Below are positions 50,433 to 60,426 of a DNA stretch of 64,000 bases, piece after piece. The notes under the pieces were generated by a model, which worked only from the letters and a program-made list of their open reading frames with translations, searched no databases and had not been told where the DNA came from. Origin of the DNA: Patiria pectinifera (lineage: Eukaryota; Echinodermata; Asteroidea; Valvatida; Asterinidae); assembly GCA_029964075.1 (NCBI GenBank), contig CM057148.1:23739916-23803915 (forward strand), written 5' to 3'. The position numbers were made by a program, and so were the translations under genes. Every line of letters begins with the position of its first letter. The first letter of the stretch is position 1.

Positions 50433-50515
50433 TAACAGACGGCCGTTGTCAAATAAAGGATAATGTGACGAGTAGACATTTTTATGGTTGCACATTCCAA
50501 TAATGGCCACTGCTG
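50433..50515. promoter_or_regulatory. CArG-box and Hox/Cdx-type motif cluster
   Basis: Exact CArG box CCAATAATGG at 50497-50506 (CC, six A/T, GG) next to CATTTTTATGG (Cdx/Hox-type). Preceded by a GC-rich block (50280-50420). Candidate regulatory element only. Confidence 0.3.
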
Positions 50516-51517
50516 CTTTTGATGAATGAGCAAATGTAAGTTTTAGTTTTGAAAGAAAAAAAAAAGATTGTTCTGACGCATGCCTTTTTTATATTTTACT
50601 CTGTAACAATGCAGAAAAGAAAAATGCCGAAAAAGCATCATCAGACTCTACCAAAAAACAAACAAACAAACAACCCAATTTAATGTAAACGTTTCTAAAT
50701 CCTTAAAAGATATGAAAAGTGAATATTATATACACAAAGGGAAAGGATAACCTCCTCATGACGTACATGATTCATCGGACTGTTCATAAAACAGCCGTAT
50801 GTACAAAAACCCCACCGAATCTCATTCACATACATTTGTGTAATATTACACAAAAATAATATAAGTTCTCCCATCAGTTGCTATGTCCATGGTTCGGGGC
50901 CACTCTGGTTGTCAAGCAGGCAAAGCGGGTCGGTAAACACGAGACCAGTACGCCAATATTTCCGTTTTTGTAAATCAACCTCGTCCCCTACAGCCCAATG
51001 CGGTTTTAGGTGTCACTGCGTCGGTTAAACCGTTCTGGTTTGGGGGCGTTTGTTGCGCTGTCCTAGCATATTTTTGAGTGGCGTCATTTTATTGAACGGT
51101 CAATTACGTTTGGTAACACCGGACTGGTTTGATTCTCAATGTCTGAGCTAGAAAACAAACGTCGCTTGCTTTGAAAAAAAATCACTACATTTGTACATGT
51201 ACTTTATTTTGAAAAACAAGGCAAGTCTCAAATAGCAAAGCTGTTCCCAGAGCTAGTGCATTAAATCCTACACATTTGGTTCAGAATGGCTATTCGGTTA
51301 AAGTCGTTTCTGCATCTGGTGGTACACAATGAGCCGATTTAACCCATGACAGGGTAAACCTATACGACAGCACTCCCAGGCTTCTTTCCCCAATAACCAT
51401 CAGGCAGGCAGAAAATAACAACCAGACGCTCAAAGCCCAACTACATGTACATGTACCTGCACTAGATCCCCTTCACCAATATCAAAGGACTCCGACACTC
51501 ATTCTTCTATCAGACCG

Positions 51518-52144
51518 GCACCCGATTTCACGAAACTCATCGTAACTTACGATGCATCGCAGCGCTGCGACGCATCGTATCCCTACGATGCGTCGCAGCT
51601 GCGACGCGTCCTGCGATCCATTTCACAAAACACGTCGTAATTGCGACGCGTCGTATGTGTATTTATAGCACAATTCGGTGACTGTTTTATGTATTAAGTC
51701 AGCATACAGTAAATAGTCGTCTGGTATTCAACAAAGAGTCGTCGGATCTCCGCTCAAAATTTGTTAAAACGTAGGACAAAATGGCGGCCGTGCAATGCAA
51801 TTTTAAAGCTCTCAGTGGACTGTGTAGCTACTTTAAAATTTCAACTGCAATATTCCAGGCTAATTCATAATTATTCAATAAATTTTCTATTTACAACTTT
51901 ACACACATTGCCTCGGTATTATAATCCCGTTTATGTGATGTTTATGGCACAAAACTGGCTAAAAACTGACTCTTCTTATTTTGCGACGACCACTAGACAC
52001 GTCGTAGCTTGCGACGTGTTTTAAGCCGTTGTCAAGGAACTTACGACGCGAAATGGATTATACGACGCGTCGCGAGTTGCGACGTGTTATTACACGTCGT
52101 AACTCGAGTTGCGACGCGTCGCAGCGCTTCGTGAAATCGAGTGC
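51518..52144. mobile_element. Non-autonomous element with palindrome-packed ends
   Basis: Terminal inverted repeat GCAC(C/T)CGATTTCACGAA at 51518 and 52144. Both subterminal regions (51540-51655 and 51975-52130) are packed with self-complementary words such as GCGACGCGTCGC, CGCAGCGCTGCG and ACGATGCATCG; the middle is AT-rich and unremarkable. Confidence 0.78.
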
Positions 52145-52298
52145 AGCAATGATTGGAACGACCTCCCTCAGCATATTACTGGGATCGACAGGAGACACCA
52201 AATAATATAGTGATGCCCTCAGATCTTTCAGCACTCATCAATAACATGTCCACCCCTTCCAAGCTGAGGGATGTTCATGCAGGAGCTTGTCAGCTATA

Positions 52299-52834
52299 TT
52301 AAAGGGAATGTACATCATTGGTTTTTGCTGTAATTTTCAGAAACGAACTATTTGAGGGGTTAGTATAATAGATCAAATATTGTTACACTGACATTTTTTA
52401 AGTTTTGTGTTCGAAAAGGTTGGAAAAACCAGGAAAAGCAAAAATGTTCAAGTAGTCTGGTTCCCTGACTCCACAAAAGATAAAATGGATCAATTTATAG
52501 ATGATGGAAAATTGTAAGGCAATGGAACCAGTCTAACTGGCCTGCACCCGTTCATGAACATGTAACCAATAGCAAACAAAATTTGGACTGAAAAAAAAAC
52601 CGGTCAATTTGGAGCAGTAGTTGAAAAATAGTTAGGTTTTTCCAACGCTGGTCGGCCGACCACCGTTGGAAATGTATAAAAAAAATACCATTTTCTTGAA
52701 AATGACTTCACACCAGGTGCCATAATTTTACAAGATGCTTGAGACTGTCATTAACCAACATCCTAGTAAGGTATTTCGTAAAAACTTGGTAGTTTTATTT
52801 TTCGATGTTTGCAAATGTTGTATATTCCCTTTAA
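52299..52834 (+). mobile_element. Family A TTAA-MITE, copy 10
   Basis: TTAA at 52299-52302 and 52831-52834. Very similar to copy 2, including the same one-pair mismatch in the central palindrome. Its right TTAA is shared with the next element, which begins TTAACCCTAACCC at 52831. Confidence 0.9.
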
Positions 52835-53230
52835 CCCTAACCCTCCTGAATCCTCCAAAATCATCCTTCCGGTTTTGGATAATTTTAGAGGATTGAGGAT
52901 GAATGGCAAAGATGTATCGCTTTTTTGTGTGGAGGATGCATTACGACAAGCCAGTAGGCCATCCTGCATTGGTCATGTTCAGCCATGCATAAATCAGCCC
53001 TGTGTTTTTCTCGTATTTCATCCGCACTGCTTCTAAACGCCATTCGCTCTTCCTCAAACCATAGCAGTAATTGGCAGAGGATTTTGGAAGATTGAGGCAG
53101 TGGTCACCCTCCACAGACTAAATTCAAGAAATAACGGATGTGGAGGATTGAGGCTGAATCCACTTTTTTCTTGGTGGCAAGTGGGGGATTTTGCAGGATT
53201 GAGGTTGCATCCTAGCCAGAAGGCCAGATC
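52831..53230 (+). mobile_element. Family I element, copy 2
   Basis: Begins TTAACCCTAACCCTCCTGAA, sharing its TTAA with family A copy 10, and contains GGAGGATTGAGGCTGAATCC. The right end is not intact. Confidence 0.7.
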
Positions 53231-53732
53231 ATCAAGACCAATCTACAACCAAGTGACAGGCAATCACTTAGTCAGTCAGTCAATCAGTCAGTCAGTCAGA
53301 TAGGTACAAAGTGGATGGCCCTCTGGGGCCAAAACAAAAACTGGTGATGATTGGTGCAAAAAATAAAGTCCAACAGACACATCATGCATAAACAAATAAA
53401 CTGATTGAACTCTTGAATCAAAGAACTGTTCATACTATTTTCAAAAGAAATGGAAAGATGATAGAATGATGATGAAATTCATGGAAGTTTTGATCATGAT
53501 GCGAGGCATAAATGCCAAACAAGAAAGTGCATGGGGGAATGAAGTGTGCTGCCCCTTGTCGAACAGAAACTTGTGTAAGGTTTAACCAAGGATGTGACAT
53601 TTACACGTTAACATTTTCCAAAACGTTCAAACGAAACCCACCTAATAAGAAGCGACATTGATATGTTTACTCTATTCATTCATCCTGGAAGTAATACATG
53701 TATTTCTTAAAAAAATAAAATAAAGGTCGTCT

Positions 53733-53971
53733 TTAACCAGTTCACGCCGGATGCGGCGCATACATATAACCACAAAGGTTTGGCGGTATTTGGAACGGAT
53801 GACGGACAAACACGCAGGGAACGACTCGAAGGCCGCAAATATCCATCAGCAACCGGCCAGCAGCGAGCGAGGCTAGGCGGAAATATGAGTGTGCTGCCCA
53901 ACGGTGATGGCTTCAACCCGCCCGGCATGAGGTCCGTTTTTGTCAAAATAATCCCAGCGCCAACTGGTTAA
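53733..53971. mobile_element. Family L short TTAA element, CpG-rich
   Basis: 239 bp between TTAA at 53733-53736 and 53968-53971, with inverted ends TTTAACCAGTT.(A/G)CGC. Single copy in the window. The short frames inside show no family similarity. Confidence 0.65.
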
Positions 53972-54007
53972 ACCCATTTTATTTCCAAAGCAAAAGGACA
54001 GTCCATT

Positions 54008-54112
54008 ATGAAGATCGGGGTCGATTTTATGAAGATCAGGGTCGATTTTATGAAGATCAGGGTCGATTTTATGAAGATCAGGGTCGATTTTATGTAGATC
54101 AGGGTCGATAAT
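54008..54112. repeat. 21-bp minisatellite, five copies
   Basis: Five near-identical copies of GAAGATCAGGGTCGATTTTA plus T. On the minus strand this gives a DPDLHKI heptad repeat in an open frame, but there is no flanking coding support. Confidence 0.93.
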
Positions 54113-55026
54113 TCCCTTTGCTTTTTGTGCACCTACATGTATATTCATGTATAATAACATCCTCGAATGCAAACATAAACTGGTGCAGGTGGCAGCCTTT
54201 GTGAAGTGGCTAAACATTTAAACGTTTAAATGGTGCAGAATAGATTTGCTAAACGTGTACAAAATTAAACGGAGAGTCCCATCTTTATTCTTTAAAAAAA
54301 TTACCCCAAAAACAAATACACAGTATTAATTGAAAATGACTTAGAGACAATGGATTAAAACAATCTGATAAAAAGTTCAATTTATTACTTTGAACAGTAA
54401 AATCAAGTAAAAGTGAAGTGAAAAATACAATTTAATAATAAATCTCTTCAATACTCACCGTACTTTTACTTAATGCATTCTGTTTGTTTACAAGAAATAT
54501 ATGTTCCACTGTATATCTTCATTCTGTAAGTATGGAAATATTGAATCAAGTTAAACTGCAAATTACAAAATGTTCCAAAAACACATCTTATTTATACTAA
54601 ACATGGAACAAAAACCCTGATGTTACTTAGAAAAAAAAAAATATTTTTAAACATCTATTTATCTCTTTTAATATTTGTGCTGTTCCTGATAAATTACCCA
54701 CTGTGAGAGGCTTGCCTCTTCATGAGAATGTTGCCTCATCTTAATTTGTCAGGAATGCAACTGGTGAAGTCGCCAAAAAAAGAAGGGAAATTAAAATCTG
54801 TCCAAGACTTTGTGCATGTTTTTTTATTTTGAACAGCACACTTGGAAAATGAAAAAAAAAAAAAAGGAAAACAAAAGAGGAAATCAACTGATCCGAGGAA
54901 AAGTTGCATGCCTGATTTGTGGGAAAATCCTCCCTACCGAGAAAAAGTACCCTCAACATTTTACCAGATGGAAAATTGTTCATTTCCTACATCAACGCAA
55001 TAAATAAGTCATAATGGGAGACGTAG
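54113..55026. other. No gene recognised
   Basis: AT-rich. A frame ending near 55007 contains CLICGKILPTEKKYPQHF, faintly like a BED-type zinc finger, but the second histidine spacing does not fit; treated as chance. Confidence 0.45.
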
Positions 55027-55257
55027 GAGACATTGGTGGCAGCAAACACCCCGGTCCTTTTTCCTTTGATGGCTTCATTTTGAGCAAGTGCACTTTAGGC
55101 CGCGTAATTTTTATTCCTAGGAGGGTTAGGGGCAATGTCATGAATAATTCATGTTTATCCATGAGAACAGACAATGACATCAACAGCATTGTTGTTAGTT
55201 ACTCAACTAGTTACAATACATTAAAGCATTTTAAAGAACGGTTGTTGTCGAGCTACC

Positions 55258-55420
55258 ACACAGTAGCCTATAGTGGATAGCGAGATGAGCTATGGACACA
55301 AAGATCCCTGGTTCGAATCCACGTCGTCGCTGCTCATTTTCATCAGCTATTTTTCTTCTCCAAATTTATCACTGAGATAATTTTAAATTAAGGGGAAAAT
55401 AGAATGAGAACCTAAGTCTT
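55258..55420 (+). mobile_element. tRNA-derived SINE fragment in a foldback loop
   Basis: A-box-like TAGTGGATAGCGAGATGAGC and a B box in CCTGGTTCGAATCC, followed by CATTTTCATCAGCTATTTTTC. It lies in the loop of the large inverted repeat at 55027-55846. Confidence 0.7.
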
Positions 55421-55496
55421 GCAATGATTCAAAGGAAAAACTGAATTATTCATGACATTGCCCCTAACCCTCCTAGGAAAAAAAATTACGCCTTTA

Positions 55497-55806
55497 GGCC
55501 AAGTTCGGGCAAGGACCATTAGTCGACTAGTGGTTGATTTGTGACGTACCTTACGCCTGTGCACTGATAGCAACGTGCGAACATCTCTTGTCAAACGCTG
55601 GTCAAAATGTCATCGCAAAACTTCTGGATCCTGGCTCTCTGCTAGCGTTATGAATGCGCGCGGCTATTGGTTACCAGCGAAGCAACCAACCCCAGTAGGC
55701 TGGTTCCAAATAGTCGACTAGCGTAGTCAACCACCGTCGACTAGACAGAGTTCGGGCAAACGTTAGTTAACCATTGGTCAACTATAGTCCTTGCGCGAAC
55801 TTGGCC
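55497..55806. mobile_element. PIF/Harbinger-like MITE, TTA target
   Basis: 310 bp with ends GGCCAAGTTCGGGCAAGGAC and the inverse of GGCCAAGTTCGCGCAAGGAC, flanked by TTA at 55494-55496 and 55807-55809. Inside, GTCGACTA occurs in inverted orientation. It is nested in the arm of the larger foldback. Confidence 0.82.
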
Positions 55807-56326
55807 TTATGAAAAGGACTGACCTGTTTGCTGCCACCAATATCTCAAAAGTATCCAATTAGAAAACTGGATGGCATAAGCGGGTAGTAAGGTGAGGGGG
55901 GGGGGACCAGGAATGTTCAGATATTGAAATTCTACATGTATTACAGAGGAGACAAATACACTAGTAAATATGGTGCTCATAGTGTAAACCATTTTTACCC
56001 ACTTTTTTCACATGTTTAGTCAAGTGTCGAAGACATGTTTAGGTTTTTTGGCATAGTATGAGAGCCAGTTAGAGCAATAAATAACAATTTATAAGTGAAA
56101 TTTATATTTAAATTCAAACACAAAATGTATATATATCTACAGTAAATTTATATTTTACAGATAATATTTCTGCGCCAGGGGAGAAAATAGTGATACAATT
56201 GTGCATTTAGCCTGTCATTTGACTAAAACCAAAGTTATTAGCTGGTTCAGAAAACTTTCAGAAACAACTCTTGTTTTCCTTCAGAATTTTTTTCTTTATC
56301 CTTTTCAGGTGTCAAGCTACGTCACA

Positions 56327-56854
56327 TTAAAGGGAATATACATCATTTGCTTTTGCTGTAATTTTCAGAAATGGATGGACTTGGGGGGGTTGGAAATATA
56401 CAGCAGATATAGTTACACTGACTTTTTTGAGGTTTTGGGTTCGAAAATGCTATAAAAACCAAGAAAAACAATCATTTTCCTGTAGCCTGGTTCCCTGACT
56501 CCATTTAAGAAGAAACAGAGCAGTTTACATATATTGGGCAATTGTAAGGTCAGGGAACCAGTCCAGCTGGCTTGTACCCGTTCATAGGTGTGTAATCGAT
56601 TGCAAACAAGTGCGATGGTCAACTGGGGCCAGTATTTGAAGAAGAAAAACCCAGTTTTTTTCCAACGCTGGTCGGCCGATCAGCGTTGGAAATTGATACA
56701 AAAATACCACTCTTCTTGAAAATGACAGTATACCAGGTGCCATGATTTTACAGGATGCTTTACACTGTCATTCACTAACAGTCCAGCAAGGTATTTCAAA
56801 ATGATTGGGTAGTTTTATTTTTCGATGTTTGCAAATGTTGTATTTTCCCTTTAA
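56327..56854 (+). mobile_element. Family A TTAA-MITE, copy 11
   Basis: TTAA at 56327-56330 and 56851-56854, subfamily with GGATGGACTTGGGGGGGT near the left end. The palindrome near 56662-56689 has one mismatch. The flank immediately left (AGGTGTCAAGCTACGTCACA) resembles the flank of a different TTAA element at 56988. Confidence 0.9.
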
Positions 56855-56987
56855 AGGTATATTTTGTCTCCAGGTTGTATTAGGCTAGTCCAACAGTAAT
56901 GAGATCGACTTGACACTTTGTACACGTAAACCGTCATCCGCACCTGCTGCCAAATGATGAGGTCATCAGGTGTCAAGTTAGGTCACA

Positions 56988-57414
56988 TTAACCCTAACCC
57001 CCCTCAATCCTCCAAAATCCTCATTGTGGTTTTGGAGGATTTTTAAGGATTGAGGCTGAATGGTATTTTTTCTGAAAAGGATTTTGGAGGATTGAAGCTG
57101 AATGGTATTTTTTCTGAAAAGGATTTTGGAGGATTGAGGCTGAATGGTATTTTTTCACAAAAGGATTTTGGAGGATTGAGGCTGAATGTTATTTTGAGGC
57201 AGGACTGTCTGACGATTTTGAAGGATTGGGGGCTGGGTACCCTTCATTTGAACATTTTTGGATAAGGAGGATTTTGAAGGATTGAGGATGAATTGCATTT
57301 TGAGGCAGGACTGTCTGAAAATTTTCTGAAAATTTTGAAAAATTAAAAAAATTTGGAGGATTTTGGAGGATTGAGGATGGTTCCCAGCAAAAGGGGCTAG
57401 GGGGTTAGGGTTAA
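56988..57414 (+). mobile_element. Family I element, copy 3, both ends intact
   Basis: 427 bp between TTAA at 56988-56991 and 57411-57414 with ends TTAACCCTAACCCCC and GGGGGTTAGGGTTAA. The body holds five or more near-identical GGATTTTGGAGGATTGAGGC units with TGAATGGTATTTTTTC. TTAGGG here is part of the terminal inverted repeat, not a telomere. Confidence 0.85.
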
Positions 57415-57670
57415 AGGTGCATTATTCAAAGCTTGATATCTTCTGAAGAACAAGTCAGATTGGGTTGAAAATTTGTACGTACATGTATGAAAATGAAAAC
57501 TAAAGCGACGTCAGCCGAAACAGCAAGTGTTTTTATCCACAAACACATTTCTAGTTTCTATTTACTTTTTAATACAATTTATCCTTCACGATAATAATAA
57601 CAGGCTTTCGTCCTGTACCTCAAACATGTCACAGACACCCACAAACCTATACAAGTTGTCTATCCAATCA

Positions 57671-58164
57671 TTAAAGAGGTTGTGGAATGCTCGAAGACAT
57701 TTCCATCATTTTTCGGGTATATATAGCCTAAGGTGCGATGAAATAAAAACGACTATTGTTTCTGTCATGAAATGAGTACAAAGGTTACTTTTGAGAGCTA
57801 TTTTTCAGGTCCTGTTTCGACCCGAACGTGCAATTTGTGTAAAAGTCGTTGTTGCGGGCAGCAAACAAAACACAGTAAATCGTGACGTAATAAACAGGAC
57901 TCGTTTATGCTACTCTGCATCGGGAGTCCTGTTTATTACGTCACGATTTACTGTGTTTTGTTTGCTGCCCGCAACGACGACTTTTACACAAATTGCACGT
58001 TCGGGTCGAAACAGGCATGACAGGACTTGAAAAACAGCTCTCAAAAGTACCTTTTGTACTCATTTTATGACAGAAACAATAGTCGTTTTTATTTCATCAC
58101 ACCTTAGGCTACATATACCCGAAAAATGACGGAAATGTCTTCGAGCATTCCACAACCTCTTTAA
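57671..58164. mobile_element. Family F near-perfect TTAA foldback downstream of IMMP1L
   Basis: TTAA at 57671-57674 and 58161-58164. The left arm (TTAAAGAGGTTGTGGAATGC onward) and right arm pair over about 230 bp with few mismatches, leaving a short loop near 57905-57925. It starts 213 bp beyond the IMMP1L stop (toward lower coordinates). It supplies AATAAA on the minus strand at 58093-58088, and another near the centre. Transcribed through, it would form a long double-stranded hairpin. Confidence 0.9.
58088..58093 (-). promoter_or_regulatory. Candidate IMMP1L polyadenylation signal inside a transposon
   Basis: AATAAA on the minus strand, 284 nt beyond the stop. No AATAAA is present between the stop and the transposon. 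A variant signal upstream cannot be excluded. Confidence 0.4.
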
Positions 58165-58376
58165 AAAAAAGTGGATACAGTTAAGTGTTGAAAAATGTGT
58201 TTAAACAGTAACCATGTAGCCAGATAGCCCACAAAATGAGTGAGGGTTGAGATTTGTCTGCACAAATGAGGTCACTTTGGAGTTCACAAGGTCATACAAA
58301 CACTTCCCTGAGGACAGTGTCAAAGGTCAAAGTTGAAAGGTGACGGAAGACTCTACCGTACCTACCAGGGTAAGGG

Positions 58377-58430
58377 TCACCTACTGGCAGGCTGGGGCTC
58401 TAGGTAGCCTCTACGTTCCCACGGCCATAC
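58377..58430 (-). CDS. IMMP1L: IMMP1L terminal exon and stop codon
   Basis: After a TTTCAATGACAG acceptor (AG 58432-58431) the minus strand reads, in phase 0, VWPWERRGYLEPQPASR and a TGA stop at 58379-58377. Members of this family end shortly after a hydrophobic-W-P motif that follows the RGR..(F/L) strand, so a short 17-residue tail beginning VWP fits length and position. The 1269-bp intron before it holds the 206-bp inverted-repeat element at 59392-59597. The exon is short and assigned by splice phase plus the WP motif, so confidence is lower than for the other two. No AATAAA is present between the stop and the transposon at 58164; the first candidate lies inside that element at 58093-58088. 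Confidence 0.75.
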   Translation of the reverse strand, partial: VWPWERRGYLEPQPASR

Positions 58431-59391
58431 CTGTCATTGAAACATTTTGAAAAAAAAAAAAAACTTCAAAGAAAGTGTAATCAGCACGGTTGAAATTCTG
58501 GAATGCAGGAATAATTTAGGATGGAGCAAATTAGTCCCACAAGATCTTTTTTTTTTAGGGAATGTATCAACACCAATTTCTGGGTACAAACTGTGGAAAA
58601 ATCTCATTTACTGAAGCAGTTTAGTAAATTAAAACGGTATATAGGATCACTTGCATTGCTTGAAATACGTACAGACCGTGCTGATCTCTAATGCGATCAA
58701 GCTTAATGAGTCGTTTGTCAGGAATTTTTATTTGGAGATACAGGCCAAAATAGGGCCACTTCATCCCATCACTGAAACACATTGCTTGGTGTTCCGACTT
58801 CCATAACTTTTTAACTTCAGCGTGCGGTTTTCCCATCAGTAATGCTGAGATTGTGCTCTTTTCAAATCCGTAATAAAATGTTTTTTGACCAGGGTCGACA
58901 AACGACTCATGCAGCTTGTCGCGTCACATATAAAAACTGGATAGCGGATGCCCACACATCAGTCACAAAAACATGTAGTTGAATTTGCATTTTGACCAGT
59001 TTGATATACAAACATTCTACGCGTATATACTGCAGGCCCTGCATCAAGCTTTGACGTGCATTTTGTTCATGTACACATATCATGATGTTCTAAAACAGGA
59101 CAAATTCCCATTGTTAAATTATATTTCCAAACGTCCCAAAAAATTTAACTGCGGCATTCAAATGGTAAATCGCGACATTTCAAAAATTGTGCAGCTTGGT
59201 CAAGTGCTGGTGGACAAATGGTTAACCAGGTGAACCAGGATGCTACAAAAAAAGAATCACAACTTGTCGGCAACTTGTCTTTTATAGATCACCAGCCGCT
59301 CTTGCCTACGTGGCTTCAAATGGCTTTCTTTTGCAGCTTACTGCATGGTATCCAGTCTTTAGATCAGTGGTACATGTATAGACAGGGCCAA

Positions 59392-59597
59392 CAATGGACC
59401 GATCCAGTAAGCTCCGCCCAGTGCGCACGTGGGCAAATTAACACGTGCTCCTCTCCAATGCCACACTGCATTTTCCTGCCACACGCTTCATACACACGTG
59501 CACGCATGTCAGACTTTTGTGCACGCACGTCGAACACAAATCACGGCTGTGATTGGTCAGAATACCATGGGGCGGTGCTTACTGGATCGGTCCATTG
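59392..59597. mobile_element. 206-bp inverted-repeat element in IMMP1L intron
   Basis: 28-bp terminal inverted repeats with one mismatch, beginning CAATGGACCGATCCAGTAAG at the left and mirrored at 59570-59597. The interior is rich in CACGTG/GTGCACG. No clear target duplication. The 203-residue frame crossing it is not a gene. Confidence 0.75.
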
Positions 59598-59699
59598 CTA
59601 CGGCTCAAGATGTAAGCAAACAAAGTTTGTCAACAGCATCTTTGAAGCGGTAAATAAAAATAAAAAATTGGCAAAATCTGGACGAATGATGAAACTCAC

Positions 59700-59810
59700 C
59701 CTCAAGACAGCTCGACCTCTGACCATTGCAAGCGGGACGGGACCAAACTCTCTAGAGTCTGTCGAATTGCTTGAGTTGTCGCCCTCTATCCATATATGGC
59801 CTTTGGGAAC
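59700..59810 (-). CDS. IMMP1L: IMMP1L internal exon: GDN/STDSR box of the S26 protease
   Basis: On the minus strand a pyrimidine-rich tract and TTCAAG acceptor (AG 59812-59811) open a 37-codon exon in phase 0. It starts [20 protein letters not shown], continues [17 protein letters not shown], and ends at AGG before a GTGAGT donor (59699-59694). The P.GH.W.EGDN..NSTDSR..GP.P...RGR string is the C-terminal conserved block of mitochondrial inner membrane protease subunit 1; NSTDSR favours IMMP1L over IMMP2L. It joins in phase to the upstream exon after a 3436-bp intron. That intron contains the transposon-like elements at 59993-60426, 61956-62493 and 62644-63188. The open frame that runs past the donor into intron sequence is read-through without family similarity, so the donor defines the exon end. 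Confidence 0.9.
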
Positions 59811-59992
59811 CTTGAACAACAAAGGATAAATGGAAAATACTAATACTTCATCCCTATCGATCCCCGCCCACTCCAACAGCAGGGTCTGTTGGAATCTGTT
59901 AGGATGAGTACTGCACTAGTCAACTGATGCTTTGGGTGGGATTGGACATACAACACATAAACAGAGTCCTACTTTTTATGTGCACAGTTTAC

Positions 59993-60426
59993 CATATGTG
60001 TCCTGTTCTGTCAAAATCAGACTTTTCTGGGCATAAGGTCAAAAATGAGATTTTTGCAAATTGTTAAAATAGGTTCTGTTTCCTTTAAATAGGTGGTTTA
60101 ATTTTTGAAACTGGTCATTCCTGCGCAAAGTTATGCTATTTTGAAGTTCATTGGGTCGAAAAGTAGAAAACAGAGAAAATGGCCACGAACGTCACAAAAC
60201 AGACATTTCTTTAACTGATATACCTTAACAAATCATCAAAAATACTATAATTAGAGATCAAATTAGGGTTTCAAACTTTTATAGTATATTTTAGACATGC
60301 TCAGGATTACAAATATGCAAAAATTAGAAAATGAAAAAAAAATCACCCCCACAGCGTTTTTTTGCCCTATCTCAATTTCAACCTCTGCCCAGAAGCGTCT
60401 GCTTTTGACAGAACAGGTCACATATG
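59993..60426. mobile_element. TA-flanked MITE in IMMP1L intron
   Basis: Ends CATATGTGTCCTGTTCTGTC and its inverse (GACAGAACAGGTCACATATG), 434 bp apart. If the target is TA, the terminal inverted repeat is TGTG(T/A)CCTGTTCTGTCAAAA. Non-coding. Confidence 0.75.

Larger units (their letters stand above)
55027..55846. mobile_element. Large foldback element with two insertions
   Basis: Outer arms GACATTGGTGGCAGCAAACA (left) and TTTGCTGCCACCAATATCTC (right). Second arm blocks lie at 55094-55152 and about 55438-55500 (CCTAGGAGGGTTAGGGGCAA and its inverse). The loop holds a SINE fragment (55258-55420), and the right arm is interrupted by the element at 55497-55806. Confidence 0.78.

Noticed and set aside
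54810..55007. BED-type zinc-finger transposase fragment
   Set aside because: One CxxC pair only; histidine spacing wrong, no neighbouring transposase sequence.
56988..57414. TTAGGG/CCCTAA as interstitial telomere
   Set aside because: Only one or two units, and they form the inverted ends of a TTAA element repeated elsewhere.
58621..58836. Minus-strand frame with KWPYFGL as alternative IMMP1L terminal exon
   Set aside because: The acceptor at TTTCAG would give an immediate TGA in the required phase; the VWP exon at 58377-58430 fits instead.
59218..59829. Longest open frame in the window (203 codons, plus strand)
   Set aside because: It runs antisense to the IMMP1L exon at 59700-59810 and across an inverted-repeat element; no domain on this strand.
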